Shown here piece after piece: positions 53,550 to 62,478 of a stretch of DNA of 64,000 bases (the stretch's first letter is position 1; each line of letters opens with the position of its first letter). The stretch is taken from assembly GCA_020850755.1 (NCBI GenBank), contig JADZEB010000001.1, forward strand, positions 62,001-126,000, given 5' to 3'. The notes under the pieces were generated by a model that was not told the DNA's origin, ran no database searches, and saw nothing but the letters and a program-made list of their open reading frames with translations. This DNA comes from Alphaproteobacteria bacterium. GTDB lineage: Bacteria; Pseudomonadota; Alphaproteobacteria; Acetobacterales; Acetobacteraceae. A program made the translations under genes and the position numbers.

Positions 53550-54554
53550 TCAGGCTTGGGCGAAGGCGTGGGCGAGATGCGCGCCGATGCGCGCGATGGC
53601 ATCGCGCGCCGCGCCCACGGCGGCCGAGAGCTGCAGGAAGCCGTGGTTGGCGCGCGGATACTCGACCAGCGCCGAGGCGATGCCGTGTGCCAGCAGGCGC
53701 GCATGCATCTGCCGGCTGTCGTCGCGCAGGGGATCGAGCCCGGCCACCACCAGCAGCGGGCGGCGGATCGCTCCGAGCGCCGCGCGGTTCGGTGCCTCGC
53801 GCGGATCGGCGCGGCGCGCGGCGTCGGGGCAGTAGAGATCCCAGTAGGTCGCCATCGAGGCGCGCGACAGGCCGAAGCGCCCATCGCCCAGCGTGCGATA
53901 GGCCGGCGTGTCGAGATCGGCGCCGAGCACGCCATAGCCGGAGATCACGGCGTCCGGCTGCGGCACGCCTGCCCCCGCCCCCGCCCCCGCCCCCGCCCCC
54001 ACCCCCGTGGCTGCGGCCGCCAGCGCCGCGCCGAAGGCGAGGTTGGCGCCGGCGGAATCGCCACCGATCGCCATCGGCTCGTCCGCGTTTCCGGCACAGA
54101 GGCCGGCGCGGTTTGCGGCGATCCAGGCCCAGCCCTCGATCGCATCCTCGAGCGGCAGCGGGAAGGGATGCTCGGGTGCCTTGCGATAGCCGAGCCCGAT
54201 GACGCGGCAGCCGGCGGCAACCGCGATCGCGCGCATCAGCCGCTCATGGGTGTAGGGGCTGCCGAGCACCCAGCCGCCGCCATGCAGCCAGAGCAGCAGG
54301 CCGCGCGCAGGGCGCGGCGGCTCGACCAGCAGCGCCTCCAGCCTGCGGCCCGGCAGCGGCACGGCGAGCAGGCGCACCGATACCGCCGGCCCGCCTTCGT
54401 TCCACATCGCCCGGCGCTCGGCATAGTGGCGGCGCGCGCCGGCGGGATCGTGCGGCAGGAGCGCGAGCGGCGGGCCGAAGCGCTGCGCCTCGGCGGCGAG
54501 CGCGGCGGCGATCTCGGGATCGAGCGTGGCGGCGGGGGCGGGCGTCTCGGTCAT
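53550..54554 (-). CDS. Alpha/beta hydrolase, hormone-sensitive-lipase family
   Basis: A 334-residue esterase-like protein, cytosolic. The oxyanion-hole motif is LLLWLHGGGWVLGSPY, the nucleophile elbow GGDSAGANLAF, the acid Asp likely in VVAGLDPLRDDS and the His in YPRANHGFLQ, all as in HSL-type carboxylesterases. An Ala-Gly run between the nucleophile strand and the next segment (GVGAGAGAGAGAG) is encoded by a 6-bp tandem repeat and is unusual there. ATG 54554 is chosen because the open frame upstream is not protein-like. It lies between the LysR gene (61 bases upstream) and the creatinase-like gene and may be co-transcribed with both. Confidence 0.92.
   Translation of the reverse strand: MTETPAPAATLDPEIAAALAAEAQRFGPPLALLPHDPAGARRHYAERRAMWNEGGPAVSVRLLAVPLPGRRLEALLVEPPRPARGLLLWLHGGGWVLGSPYTHERLMRAIAVAAGCRVIGLGYRKAPEHPFPLPLEDAIEGWAWIAANRAGLCAGNADEPMAIGGDSAGANLAFGAALAAAATGVGAGAGAGAGAGVPQPDAVISGYGVLGADLDTPAYRTLGDGRFGLSRASMATYWDLYCPDAARRADPREAPNRAALGAIRRPLLVVAGLDPLRDDSRQMHARLLAHGIASALVEYPRANHGFLQLSAAVGAARDAIARIGAHLAHAFAQA
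53971..54006. repeat. 6-bp tandem repeat in the hydrolase gene
   Basis: Five copies of GCCCCC followed by one ACCCCC. On the minus strand it encodes alternating Ala-Gly. Such runs slip easily in copying, but each unit is two codons, so length changes keep the frame. Confidence 0.95.
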
Positions 54555-54615
54555 GGGTGCAGGCTGCCACCCGATCGTCCCGCGAACAAGGCGGCGCGGG
54601 CATGGGGGCGTAGCG

Positions 54616-55557
54616 CTAGCGGTGCGCCGCGTCCTCGCCGATCCAGCGCCCCGGCCATTCGCCCGCGTCCACCAGCGCCCGCGCGCCCTCGGTGATCGCG
54701 GCGACCACGGGGCCGACCAGCTCACGCCGCGCCGCGCCCTCGGGCACGATCAGCGAGAAGGCCCAGGATGCGCGCGGGCGGAGCGGCAGCGCCACCAGAT
54801 CGCCGCGGCGCACATCCTCGGCGATCGCGCCCCGGGTCAGCAGGCTGAAGCCGAGGCCGCGGCGCAGGAGCGCGCGGATCATGGCGTGATCGTCCACCTC
54901 CATGCGCACATTGGGCAGGAGGCGGCGGCGCGCCGTCCAGCCGTCGAGCAGCCGGCGCGAGGCGTTGGGCCGCGCCGGCAGGATCAGGGGCAGCAGCGCC
55001 AGATCCTCGGTGCGGGCATGATCGCGCCGGAAGGGCAGGCGGTCGGCGCGGCCGACGAGATAGACCGGCTCGGAGACGAGCGGCAGGATGCGCAGGCCGC
55101 GCTGCGGCAGCGGGTCGTGGGCGCAGGCGAGATCGACCTGCCCGCGCAGCAGCCAGTCCAGGATCGTGCCGCTGAAGCCGCCGATCAGGCGCAGCGAAAG
55201 CCGCGGCGCGCGCCGGGCCAGCCGCTCCAGCAGCGCCGGCAGCAGCATCTGCCCGGCCGCCGGCGGCAGGGCGAGCGAGACCGTGCCGGCGAGCGCGCCT
55301 TCGCCGGCGCGGATCTCGGCCTCGGCCGCGTCGAGCCCGCGCATCAGCTCCTGCCCGCGCTCCAGCAGGCGCCGGCCCGCCTCGGTCAGGCTGACGCGGT
55401 GGCCGTGGCGGGTGAACAGCGGCCGGCCGAGCCCGTGTTCGAGCTTGCGGATCTGGCGGCTGACGGCGGGCTGGGAGACGCGCAGGGCCTCGGCCCCGCG
55501 GGTGTAGGAGCCGCGCTCGGCGACCGCGAGGAAGCAGCGAAGGGCGCGGAAATCCAT
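54616..55557 (-). CDS. LysR-family transcriptional regulator
   Basis: A 313-residue regulator. The N-terminal helix-turn-helix is MDFRALRCFLAVAERGSYTR then GAEALRVSQPAVSRQIRKLE, followed by a two-lobe effector domain (about 90-300). The start at ATG 55557 is the standard N terminus. It is divergent from the LLM flavoenzyme gene across 157 bases, the usual position of its target promoter, and it lies upstream of the hydrolase and creatinase-like genes on its own strand. A TATAAC box near 55604 in the divergent region may belong to the LLM operon. The effector is unknown. Confidence 0.94.
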   Translation of the reverse strand: MDFRALRCFLAVAERGSYTRGAEALRVSQPAVSRQIRKLEHGLGRPLFTRHGHRVSLTEAGRRLLERGQELMRGLDAAEAEIRAGEGALAGTVSLALPPAAGQMLLPALLERLARRAPRLSLRLIGGFSGTILDWLLRGQVDLACAHDPLPQRGLRILPLVSEPVYLVGRADRLPFRRDHARTEDLALLPLILPARPNASRRLLDGWTARRRLLPNVRMEVDDHAMIRALLRRGLGFSLLTRGAIAEDVRRGDLVALPLRPRASWAFSLIVPEGAARRELVGPVVAAITEGARALVDAGEWPGRWIGEDAAHR

Positions 55558-55714
55558 GTCCTGCCTCGGGCAAGAGGGGCGGGCCTGTCGGAACGATTCA
55601 GTTATAACGCCTATGCCCGAATTGAGTTGGACGCAAGGGCGGCCGCACCGCAGGATCGCGCCCCGATCGCCGCGCCGCGGCTGGCGCAGAAGCAAAGACA
55701 GGGGAAACGCAGCG

Positions 55715-56779
55715 ATGAAGTTCGGCATCATGACGCAGATCCAGATGCCCAGGCCCTGGACCGAGACCACCGAAAGGCAGGGCTACTGGAACGCGCTCGA
55801 CCAGGCGGTCGCGGCCGAGGATGCGGGGTTCGAACATTTCTGGATCACCGAGCAGCATTTCTTCTGCGAGATCGGCCATGCCTCGGCCCCGGACATGTTC
55901 ATGGCGGCGCTGAGCCAGCGCACCAAGCGCATCCGGCTGGGCTTCGGCGTGTTCCTGCTGCCGCTGCACAACCCGTTCATGGTGGCCGAGCGTGTGGCCA
56001 CGCTGGACGTGCTTTCCAACGGACGCTGCGATTTCGGCACCGGCCGTGGCACCTCGCCCTACATGGTCGAGGGGCTGGGCTTCGATCCGGCCGAGGGCCG
56101 CGAGGTCGGACGCGAGGCGCTGGAGGCCATCGTCAAGATGTTCCACCACGAGTTCTTCCCCGGCTACGAGGGCAAGAAGTTCAAGCTCGCCGCGCGCCAT
56201 GTGCTGCCGCGCCCGATTCAGCGCCCGCACCCGCCGCTCTGGGTCGCGGCCTCGAACTTCGAGACCTACAGCCATGCCGGGCGGCAGGGCATGGGCGTGA
56301 TCGGTGTCACGCGCAACACCCCCGACGAGACCCGGCCCTTCATCAAGGCCTATCGCGAGGAGATCGCCGCGGCCGATGCCTCGACCATGGTCAGCACGGT
56401 GAAGAACAACCAGGCCGGCGTGTTCGCCATCGCCGCGCTGGACAAGGACGATGCCAAGGGCCGGGAACTCGCCTGCAAGGCGGCGCGCTGGTACTACGGC
56501 GACAACGATGCCGAGCTCAACAAGGCGCGCTTCGCCACCGCCGGCAGCGTCAGCAAGGTCAACGACAAGATCGCCAGCCGCAGCAACGAGCAGCTGATCG
56601 AGGATGCGATGGCGATCGGCGGCAACCCGGACACCGTCTGCCGCCAGATGGAGAAGTGGGCGGCAACCGGCATCGACCAGATGGTGTTCTTCATCCAGGC
56701 CGGCCACACCACGCACGAGCAGGTGCTGCGCTCGATCGAGCTGATCGGCCAGCATGTCATCCCGAAGTTCCGCGACTGA
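55715..56779 (+). CDS. LLM-class (luciferase-like) flavin-dependent oxidoreductase
   Basis: A 354-residue TIM-barrel flavoprotein. MKFGIMTQIQMPRPWTETTE, EDAGFEHFWITEQHFF and VERVATLDVL-like AERVATLDVLSNGRCDFGTG are typical of bacterial luciferase-like monooxygenases that use reduced FMN. It is the first gene of a probable operon with an SsuABC-type importer, as alkanesulfonate monooxygenase SsuD is with SsuABC. A 144-base gap precedes the receptor. The GTGRGTSPYMVEG segment matches general LLM proteins rather than SsuD, so the substrate may be another small organic compound. It is divergent from the LysR regulator, which probably controls it. Confidence 0.92.
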   Translation: MKFGIMTQIQMPRPWTETTERQGYWNALDQAVAAEDAGFEHFWITEQHFFCEIGHASAPDMFMAALSQRTKRIRLGFGVFLLPLHNPFMVAERVATLDVLSNGRCDFGTGRGTSPYMVEGLGFDPAEGREVGREALEAIVKMFHHEFFPGYEGKKFKLAARHVLPRPIQRPHPPLWVAASNFETYSHAGRQGMGVIGVTRNTPDETRPFIKAYREEIAAADASTMVSTVKNNQAGVFAIAALDKDDAKGRELACKAARWYYGDNDAELNKARFATAGSVSKVNDKIASRSNEQLIEDAMAIGGNPDTVCRQMEKWAATGIDQMVFFIQAGHTTHEQVLRSIELIGQHVIPKFRD

Positions 56780-56923
56780 GCAAGGACCGCCGCCGGCGGC
56801 CCACGCCCGCGCCCGCTCGCTAGGGGGTGGCCGGCCTGCGCGCGGCTCGCTAGACTGGGATCAAGAACGGCTCCGCGTGGCGTGGGACGCGCGCGGCACC
56901 GTCCAATCCAAGGGGAGGTACAG

Positions 56924-58006
56924 ATGAAGCGCAGGCAATTCGGCAAGCTCGCACTCGGCACCGGCGCGGCCGCGTCGCTCTCGTCGCTGATGGCGGCGGC
57001 GGGCGCGGGCCCGGCCCTGGCGCAAACGCGCGCGCCGGTGAAGCTGTGGGGTGCCTCGGCCACGCTCGAGGCCTATCACGGCTTCCTGTTCCTCGGTAAC
57101 CCGCTCGGCTTCTATCGCGACCAGGGCGTGCAGGTGGAGTTCGGCACCGCCGCCGGCTCGGCCGCCACGCTCCAGCTCGTCGCCACCAACCAGGTTCAGA
57201 TGGGCTATATCGGCATGGACGTGCTGATCCAGGCCCGCCTGCGCAACCCGACCCTGCCCGCGACCGCGGTCTATCTGCACGATATCGGCAACATCTACGA
57301 GATCGTCGTGCCGGAGGAGAGCGCCATCCGCACCGTGGCCGACCTTGCCGGCAAGAATATCGGTGTGGCCAACCTGGCCTCGGGCGCGATCCCTTCCTTG
57401 CGCGGCACGCTTGCCGGCGCCGGCCTCAACCCCGACAGCAGCGTGGGCCTGATCCCGGTCGGCAATGGTGCCGCCGCCGCCGCCGCGCTGCGGGCGGGGC
57501 GCGTGCAGGCGCTCTCGCTGTTCCGCGCCCAGCACGCGCTGATCGAGACGCTGGGCTTCAAGTTCCGCTATTTCACCCGCGACGCGCCGAGCGCGATCAT
57601 CGTCGCCAACAGCAACTTCCTGCGCGACAATGCCGATGCGGCAACGCGGGTGCTGCGCGGCATCGTCATGGCCTCGGCCTTCGCCCAGGCCGCGCCGGAA
57701 GCGACCGTGCGCGAGTTCTGGAAGCTCCATGGGCGCCCGCAGGGCCTGTCCGAGGAGGAGGCGCTGCGCCGCTCGGTGCATGTGCTCAGTTCCACCGCGC
57801 GGCTGTGGAAGGATCATCGCGACGCCTCCAAGCGCTGGGGCGCGATGGACACGGCGACCTGGGACCGCATGCAGGACTTCCTGCTCCAGCAGCGCCAGAT
57901 CCCGAACAAGATCGACAGCAACAGCCTGTTCACCACCGCCCTTCTGGACGAGGTGAACAAGGTCGATCTCGCCCCGGTGCTGGCGCTTGCCGCCCGTTCG
58001 CGCTGA
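56924..58006 (+). CDS. SsuA/NMT1-like ABC substrate-binding protein
   Basis: A 360-residue periplasmic receptor. ATG 56924 follows GGGGAGG. The N terminus KRRQFGKLALGTGAAASLSS is a twin-arginine signal (RRxFxK), ending near ALAQ. The mature protein has VKLWGASATLEAYHGFLFLG, FYRDQGVQVEFGTAAGSAAT and VADLAGKNIGVANLASGAIP, typical of the nitrate, sulfonate and pyrimidine-precursor receptor group. The ATPase and permease follow, so it belongs to a complete importer whose cargo is probably used by the LLM enzyme. Confidence 0.94.
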   Translation: MKRRQFGKLALGTGAAASLSSLMAAAGAGPALAQTRAPVKLWGASATLEAYHGFLFLGNPLGFYRDQGVQVEFGTAAGSAATLQLVATNQVQMGYIGMDVLIQARLRNPTLPATAVYLHDIGNIYEIVVPEESAIRTVADLAGKNIGVANLASGAIPSLRGTLAGAGLNPDSSVGLIPVGNGAAAAAALRAGRVQALSLFRAQHALIETLGFKFRYFTRDAPSAIIVANSNFLRDNADAATRVLRGIVMASAFAQAAPEATVREFWKLHGRPQGLSEEEALRRSVHVLSSTARLWKDHRDASKRWGAMDTATWDRMQDFLLQQRQIPNKIDSNSLFTTALLDEVNKVDLAPVLALAARSR

Positions 58007-58066
58007 GGGGCGGGCGGGTCCAGGTCGCGCCATGGGCATGATCGGGTTGCAGCCGGCCACGCTGCG

Positions 58067-58906
58067 ATGATGGCCGACCGTTCCGCTTCGGGGCCGGCGC
58101 TATCGGTGCGCGGCGTGGAGATGGTGTTCGCGCTCGCCGACCGCGACGTGCACGCCCTGTCGGGCATCGATCTCGATGTCGCCGATGGCGAGTTCGTGGC
58201 GATCGTCGGGCCGTCGGGCTGCGGCAAGTCGACCCTGCTCAAGCTCGTTTCCGGCCTGCGCAGGCCCACGGCCGGGGCGATCACGCTCTACGGCAAGCCG
58301 GTCAGCGGCCCGCGCACTGATGTGGGCATCGTCTTCCAGAGCCCGGTGCTGCTGCCCTGGCGGACGGTGCTCGACAATGTAATGCTGCCGGTCGATGTGC
58401 TCGGGCTCGATGCGCGCGCGCACCGGGCCAAGGCGCGCGAGCTTTTGGCGCTGGTCGGGCTGGAGGGGTTCGAGCGCGCCTACCCGCAGGAGCTTTCGGG
58501 CGGCATGCAGCAGCGCGCGGCGATCGCGCGGGCGCTCGTCTATGATCCGCCGCTCCTGATCATGGACGAGCCCTTCGGCGCGCTCGATGCCATGACGCGC
58601 GACCAGATGAACCTGGAAGTGCAGCGCATCTGGAACGCGCAGCGCAAGACGGTGATCTTCATCACCCACTCGATCGCCGAGGCGGCGTTCCTGGCCGACC
58701 GCGTGGTGGTGATGTCGCCGCGGCCGGGACGCATCCTGCGCGTGATCGAGAACCGCATGCCGCGCCTGCGCAGCCTGGACGACACGCTGAGCCCGGAGTT
58801 CGCGGCAATGGTGCGCGAGATCCGCGCGCTCCTGGGCGGGCCGGGCGCGGGTGGCGAGGATGGCGGCGCCAGCGTGCCGGCCGCTGCGGCGCAGCCGGGA
58901 TGGTAG
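58067..58906 (+). CDS. ABC importer ATP-binding protein (SsuB/TauB-like)
   Basis: A 279-residue nucleotide-binding subunit. Walker A GPSGCGKST, Q loop VFQSPVLLPWRTVLDNVMLP, signature LSGGMQQRAAIARAL, Walker B LLIMDEPFGALDAMTRDQMN and VIFITHSIAEAAFLADRVVV are as in SsuB, TauB and NrtD. Start ATG 58067; the ATG at 58070 is equally possible. It lies 60 bases after the receptor and 4 bases before the permease. Confidence 0.95.
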   Translation: MMADRSASGPALSVRGVEMVFALADRDVHALSGIDLDVADGEFVAIVGPSGCGKSTLLKLVSGLRRPTAGAITLYGKPVSGPRTDVGIVFQSPVLLPWRTVLDNVMLPVDVLGLDARAHRAKARELLALVGLEGFERAYPQELSGGMQQRAAIARALVYDPPLLIMDEPFGALDAMTRDQMNLEVQRIWNAQRKTVIFITHSIAEAAFLADRVVVMSPRPGRILRVIENRMPRLRSLDDTLSPEFAAMVREIRALLGGPGAGGEDGGASVPAAAAQPGW

Positions 58907-58910
58907 TGCC

Positions 58911-59804
58911 ATGAACGACAGTCCGGCAGCGGCCAGGCCCGCGCCCGCCGCGCCCGCCGCAGCCACCGCCGCCACGTCCGCATGCGCGACGCCCGCGCCG
59001 CGGGCGCAGCTCCGCCGCCCGCGCGGCCCCGGCCTCGCCGAGCGCGTCGGCCTGCCGCTCGGCGTGCTGGCCGTGCTGTTCGTTCTGTGGGAGTGGGCGA
59101 TTGTCGCGCTCGAGGTGCCGGCCTTCATCGTGCCCGCGCCCTCGGCGGTGGTCGCGGCCTTCGCCTCGGGCGTCTGGTCGGGCGCCTATTTCCCGCATCT
59201 CGCCGTCACCGCCGCGCAGGCGCTGATCGGCTTCGTGGTGGGCAGCCTGCTCGGGCTCGCGCTCGGCACCGGCATCGTCATCGTGCCGGTGCTGGAGCGC
59301 ATCCTTTACCCCTACGTCGTCGCGCTGCAGACCGTGCCCAAGGTCGCGATCGCGCCCTTGATGGTGGTGTGGTTCGGCTTCGGCATGACCTCGAAGATCG
59401 TGGTGGTGGCGCTGGTCTCGCTGTTCCCGGTGCTGGTCAACACCATCGCCGGCCTGCGCGCGGTGGACCAGGACCGGCTCGACCTGCTCGGCGCCCTGTC
59501 GGCCAGCCGCTGGCAGGTGTTCCGCTATCTGCGCTTCCCGAACGCGCTGCCCTTCATTTTCGCCGGGCTGAACACCGCGATCGTGTTCAGCGTGATCGGC
59601 TCGATCGTGGGCGAGTTCGTCGGCGCCAACAAGGGCATCGGCTTCCTGATCCTGCAGGCCAACTACCAGCTCGACATCGCCGGCGCCTTCGCCCTGTTCG
59701 CGGTGCTGTCGATCATGGGCGTGCTCCTGCATGCGACGCTGCGCCTGGCCGAGCGCAAGCTTGTGTTCTGGGCGCGCAGCCAGGAGATCCGCGGCGGGCA
59801 TTGA
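58911..59804 (+). CDS. ABC importer permease (SsuC/TauC-like)
   Basis: A 297-residue inner-membrane protein with six helices. A long Ala/Pro-rich cytosolic N terminus (first 50 residues, SPAAARPAPAAPAAATAATS) is unusual for the family. Then PAFIVPAPSAVVAAFASGVW and LQTVPKVAIAPLMVVWFGFG are the standard SsuC/TauC phrases, with the EAA loop near LDLLGALSASRWQVFRYLRF. It pairs with the ATPase and receptor upstream. The RraA-like gene starts 46 bases downstream. Confidence 0.94.
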   Translation: MNDSPAAARPAPAAPAAATAATSACATPAPRAQLRRPRGPGLAERVGLPLGVLAVLFVLWEWAIVALEVPAFIVPAPSAVVAAFASGVWSGAYFPHLAVTAAQALIGFVVGSLLGLALGTGIVIVPVLERILYPYVVALQTVPKVAIAPLMVVWFGFGMTSKIVVVALVSLFPVLVNTIAGLRAVDQDRLDLLGALSASRWQVFRYLRFPNALPFIFAGLNTAIVFSVIGSIVGEFVGANKGIGFLILQANYQLDIAGAFALFAVLSIMGVLLHATLRLAERKLVFWARSQEIRGGH

Positions 59805-59850
59805 GCATGGCGCCGCCGCCCCGTTCGCCCGCAACCGGCCCGGGAGTGCC

Positions 59851-60618
59851 ATGACCGACGCCACGCCGCTTTCCCCCACCCTGCTTTCCCCCACCCCGCC
59901 GTCGCCCGCCCCGCCGTCGCCCGCCCCGCCGTCGCCCGAGGTGCTGGCCGAGCTGGCTGGTTTCGACACGCCCACCATCTGCAACGCGCTCGACCTGTTG
60001 CACCCCGGCCGCGCGGGCGTGCGCTGGACGCAATCGCGCCTGCTCTGGGCGCGGGCGGAGGAGCCTGCGATGGTGGGCTTCGCCATCACCGCCACCGTGC
60101 GCGGGGCGAGCCCGCCCCCCTTCGGCGCCGAGGAGGCGATGGGCCGGCGCCTGGCCTATTGGCAGTATCTGAAGGATGCGCCCAGGCCCACGATCCTGCT
60201 GGCGCAGGACCTCGATCCCGCGCCGGGGGCGGGCGGCATCTGGGGCGATGTCAACGCCGCGATCCACCAGGGCTTCGGCTGCCGCGGCGTGGTCACCAAC
60301 GGCGCGGTGCGCGACCTGCCGCTGTTGCCGGCGGGCTTCGCGATCCTGGCCGGCACCGTCACGCCGAGCCACGGGCACGGCCATGTCGCCGGCTGGAACG
60401 AGCCGGTGACGGTCGCGGGCATGGCGGTGGCGCCGGGCGATCTGGTCCATGCCGACCGGCACGGGGCGGTGACCATCCCGCGCGATCTCGCCCCGCTGCT
60501 GGCCGAGGCGGCGCGGCGGGTGCAGCGGCGCGAGGCGCATATCCTGGCCGCCGCGCGCGCGCCGGGGCTCACGCCCGAACGGCTCGCGGCCGCCTTCCGC
60601 GAGGCGGCCGGGCTCTAG
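59851..60618 (+). CDS. RraA-family protein (HMG/oxaloacetate aldolase-like)
   Basis: A 255-residue protein. The family core is clear: FDTPTICNALDLL, ILLAQDLDPAPG, GCRGVVTNGAVRDLPLL with the Arg-Asp pair that holds the metal and substrate, and LVHADRHGAVTIP. Members with these residues are 4-hydroxy-4-methyl-2-oxoglutarate aldolases or oxaloacetate decarboxylases; RraA itself only inhibits RNase E. The N terminus carries five copies of a five-residue Pro/Ser unit encoded by a 15-bp tandem repeat, placed before the first helix. It is last in the LLM/importer operon and may cleave a keto acid made in that route. Confidence 0.9.
   Translation: MTDATPLSPTLLSPTPPSPAPPSPAPPSPEVLAELAGFDTPTICNALDLLHPGRAGVRWTQSRLLWARAEEPAMVGFAITATVRGASPPPFGAEEAMGRRLAYWQYLKDAPRPTILLAQDLDPAPGAGGIWGDVNAAIHQGFGCRGVVTNGAVRDLPLLPAGFAILAGTVTPSHGHGHVAGWNEPVTVAGMAVAPGDLVHADRHGAVTIPRDLAPLLAEAARRVQRREAHILAAARAPGLTPERLAAAFREAAGL
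59866..59940. repeat. 15-bp tandem repeat, five copies, in the RraA-family gene
   Basis: Units of the type CCGCTTTCCCCCACC (two copies) and CCGCCGTCGCCCGCC (three copies). They encode repeats of the form P-L-S-P-T and P-P-S-P-A. Length changes would stay in frame. Confidence 0.95.
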
Positions 60619-60648
60619 CTCCGGGTCGTGCCCGGGAACGGGCCGCCG

Positions 60649-61689
60649 TCAGGCCATCAGGGGCGGGCTGTCCGGGCTCGCCTTGCCGCGGTGGAAATAG
60701 TTGGCGTTGAGGAACTCGGTCAGATACTCGCCATAGGTGATCGGCGCGTATTTCGGCGGGTTGCCCGGCCCCTGGCAGGTGGGCAGGCACTCCAGCACGC
60801 GATCGAGATGCGGATCGAAGAAATAGGCCATCGAGTAGCGCTCGGTGCCCGAGGTGTTCATCACGCGGTGCGGGGTGGACAGGAAGCGGTCATTGGTCCA
60901 GCGCTTCATCATGTCGCCCGAATTCACCAGGTAGCGGCCGGGCAGCACCGGGGCCTTGATCCAGACGCCATCGGTGCGGCGGATCTGCAGGCCGCCGACG
61001 CCGTTCTGCACCAGGAGCGTCAGGAAGCCGCCATCGGTATGCGCCCCGGTGCCGTACTGGTCGGGCACGGATTCGTCGCGCGGCGGATAGTGCAGCATGC
61101 GCAGGGAGAACTGCGCCGGGTTGAAGAAGGGCGCGAAATAGTCGGCCGGCAGGTCGAGCGCGCGCGCCACCACCGGCAGGAGCCGCATGCCGAGCTGCTC
61201 GGCGGCATAGGCATAGGCCATCACGTCCTCGCGGAAGCCGGGCAGGTCGGCGGGCCACTGGTTGAGGCCGCGGAAGGGGCGGTTGGCGATCACGTCCGGA
61301 TCGTCGGGCGCACGGTCGCGCTTGACGAAGAAGGAGGCGTTGTAGTTGGGCTTGCGTGCCTTCTCGACCTTGGAATGGCGCTGCATGCTGGCATTCACCG
61401 GCATGTAGCCGCAGTTGTTCATGTCGAGCTTGAGTTTCATCTTCTCCTCGAGCGGCAGCGCATGGAAGCGCGCCGAGGCGGCGAAGGCGCGGTCGATCTT
61501 CTCCTGCGGCAGGCCGTGATTCTCGATGTAGAAGAAGCCGATATTCTCGCAGACCTGGCGCAGCTTCGCGGCCAGCGCATCAAGCGCGCCGGGTTCGCCG
61601 CGCAGATAGGGGCCGAGATCGAGGCCGGGGATCTCGTCCTCGCGCGCGTCGATCGCGGCGCCGACATCGGCGACAGAGGTATCGTTCAT
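60649..61689 (-). CDS. 2-oxoglutarate/Fe(II) oxygenase, isopenicillin-N-synthase family
   Basis: A 346-residue soluble oxygenase. The N-terminal DIOX_N-type part has IPGLDLGPYLRGEP and ENIGFFYIENHGLPQEKIDR. The iron ligands are His217 and Asp219 (GAHTDGGFLTLL) and His274 (STPHRVMN), and the oxoglutarate is held by Arg284 and Ser286 (RYSMAYF). All are present, so it should be active. ATG 61689 is chosen as the usual N terminus. It converges on the RraA-like gene with 30 bases between stops. The substrate is unknown; such enzymes hydroxylate or cyclise small molecules. It is not close to PhnY, so it is not an obvious partner of the PhnZ-like protein. Confidence 0.93.
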   Translation of the reverse strand: MNDTSVADVGAAIDAREDEIPGLDLGPYLRGEPGALDALAAKLRQVCENIGFFYIENHGLPQEKIDRAFAASARFHALPLEEKMKLKLDMNNCGYMPVNASMQRHSKVEKARKPNYNASFFVKRDRAPDDPDVIANRPFRGLNQWPADLPGFREDVMAYAYAAEQLGMRLLPVVARALDLPADYFAPFFNPAQFSLRMLHYPPRDESVPDQYGTGAHTDGGFLTLLVQNGVGGLQIRRTDGVWIKAPVLPGRYLVNSGDMMKRWTNDRFLSTPHRVMNTSGTERYSMAYFFDPHLDRVLECLPTCQGPGNPPKYAPITYGEYLTEFLNANYFHRGKASPDSPPLMA

Positions 61690-62105
61690 GGTCCGGCTCT
61701 CCTGGCTTGATGGGGCCGGGCGTGGCTGGCGCCCCTTGCTGCCCTGGCCCCGAAGCCTATCCCCACGCCGCCCGGCCGGCAATCGCATGCGAGCCCGCCG
61801 GGGGCCGCGGCGTCCGGCCCATCCGGCGCGTGGTGCAATCTGCAACGGCCCCCTCTCCACCTGTCGCGTTGCGCAAATTTGGACCCGGGCGCATGAAAAA
61901 TGAGAATGTTCGAGCAATTGGCAACGGCGAAGATAAACGGATGCCATTAACCATGCATTCACGGGTTCCTCGCGCCGATGCGAAGTCCCCGATCAGTCTC
62001 ATGATGGGCAGCCGCAATAGTGCCTGAACGGTAACATGCGCCGCGTGCGCTATTGGCTGGTACGATATTAGTTAACGCGATCCGAATTCTGCCAATAATA
62101 TGATG

Positions 62106-62111
62106 TATAAT
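62106..62111 (+). promoter_or_regulatory. Perfect -10 box in the AT-rich leader
   Basis: TATAAT, preceded by no good -35 at the right distance. It would start a transcript about 360 bases before the RTX start codon. Confidence 0.35.
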
Positions 62112-62292
62112 TTAACGATTCAGAACAATAAAAGACTTTTCATAAAATAATCATCTAGACCAATGTGTGCGCCGCCGCGGTGATGGCTGATAGCGCGGCC
62201 CGCGACTTGCTACTCGCACCGCGCGTCGCATGCTCTCATGCCGTTGATGCCGTTCTTGGTCTTGCTATGCGATTGTCACCGACTTCCCAGGG

Positions 62293-62307
62293 ATATCGCA
62301 GCGATAT
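62293..62307. promoter_or_regulatory. Palindrome in the RTX leader
   Basis: ATATCGC-A-GCGATAT, 7-bp arms around one base, 172 bases before the RTX start. It is placed between the -10 candidate and the gene and could be an operator. Confidence 0.45.
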
Positions 62308-62478
62308 GGACTTTCAGTACGCAATAATGTATCTCCCGGTGCCGGTCCGGGCCAAGTCCGGGGCTTGGGCGGCGCCGCTCTGCCGTCGTCATACGCATGA
62401 TCGGGGTTCCCCGCGCCAGCACGTTCTCGCCTCCGCCTGATCGCCCTTGCACCCAGCACACACGAGAGAAACACAGCC

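Larger units (their letters stand above)
61690..62478. other. 789-base gene-free region, partly AT-rich, ahead of the RTX gene
   Basis: From about 61890 to 62165 the composition changes sharply to AT-rich, against the GC-rich surroundings, with runs such as AATAATATGATGTATAATTT. No gene is supportable; short open frames near 62165-62440 lack a ribosome site and protein character. It is likely the regulatory region of the RTX gene and, on the other strand, of the oxygenase, and may mark acquired DNA. Confidence 0.6.

Noticed and set aside
60630-60643. Small hairpin between the RraA-like and oxygenase genes
   Set aside because: 5-bp stem without T run; expected by chance at this GC content.
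62165-62440. 91-codon plus-strand frame in the RTX leader
   Set aside because: No ribosome site or conserved motif; more likely the untranslated leader.
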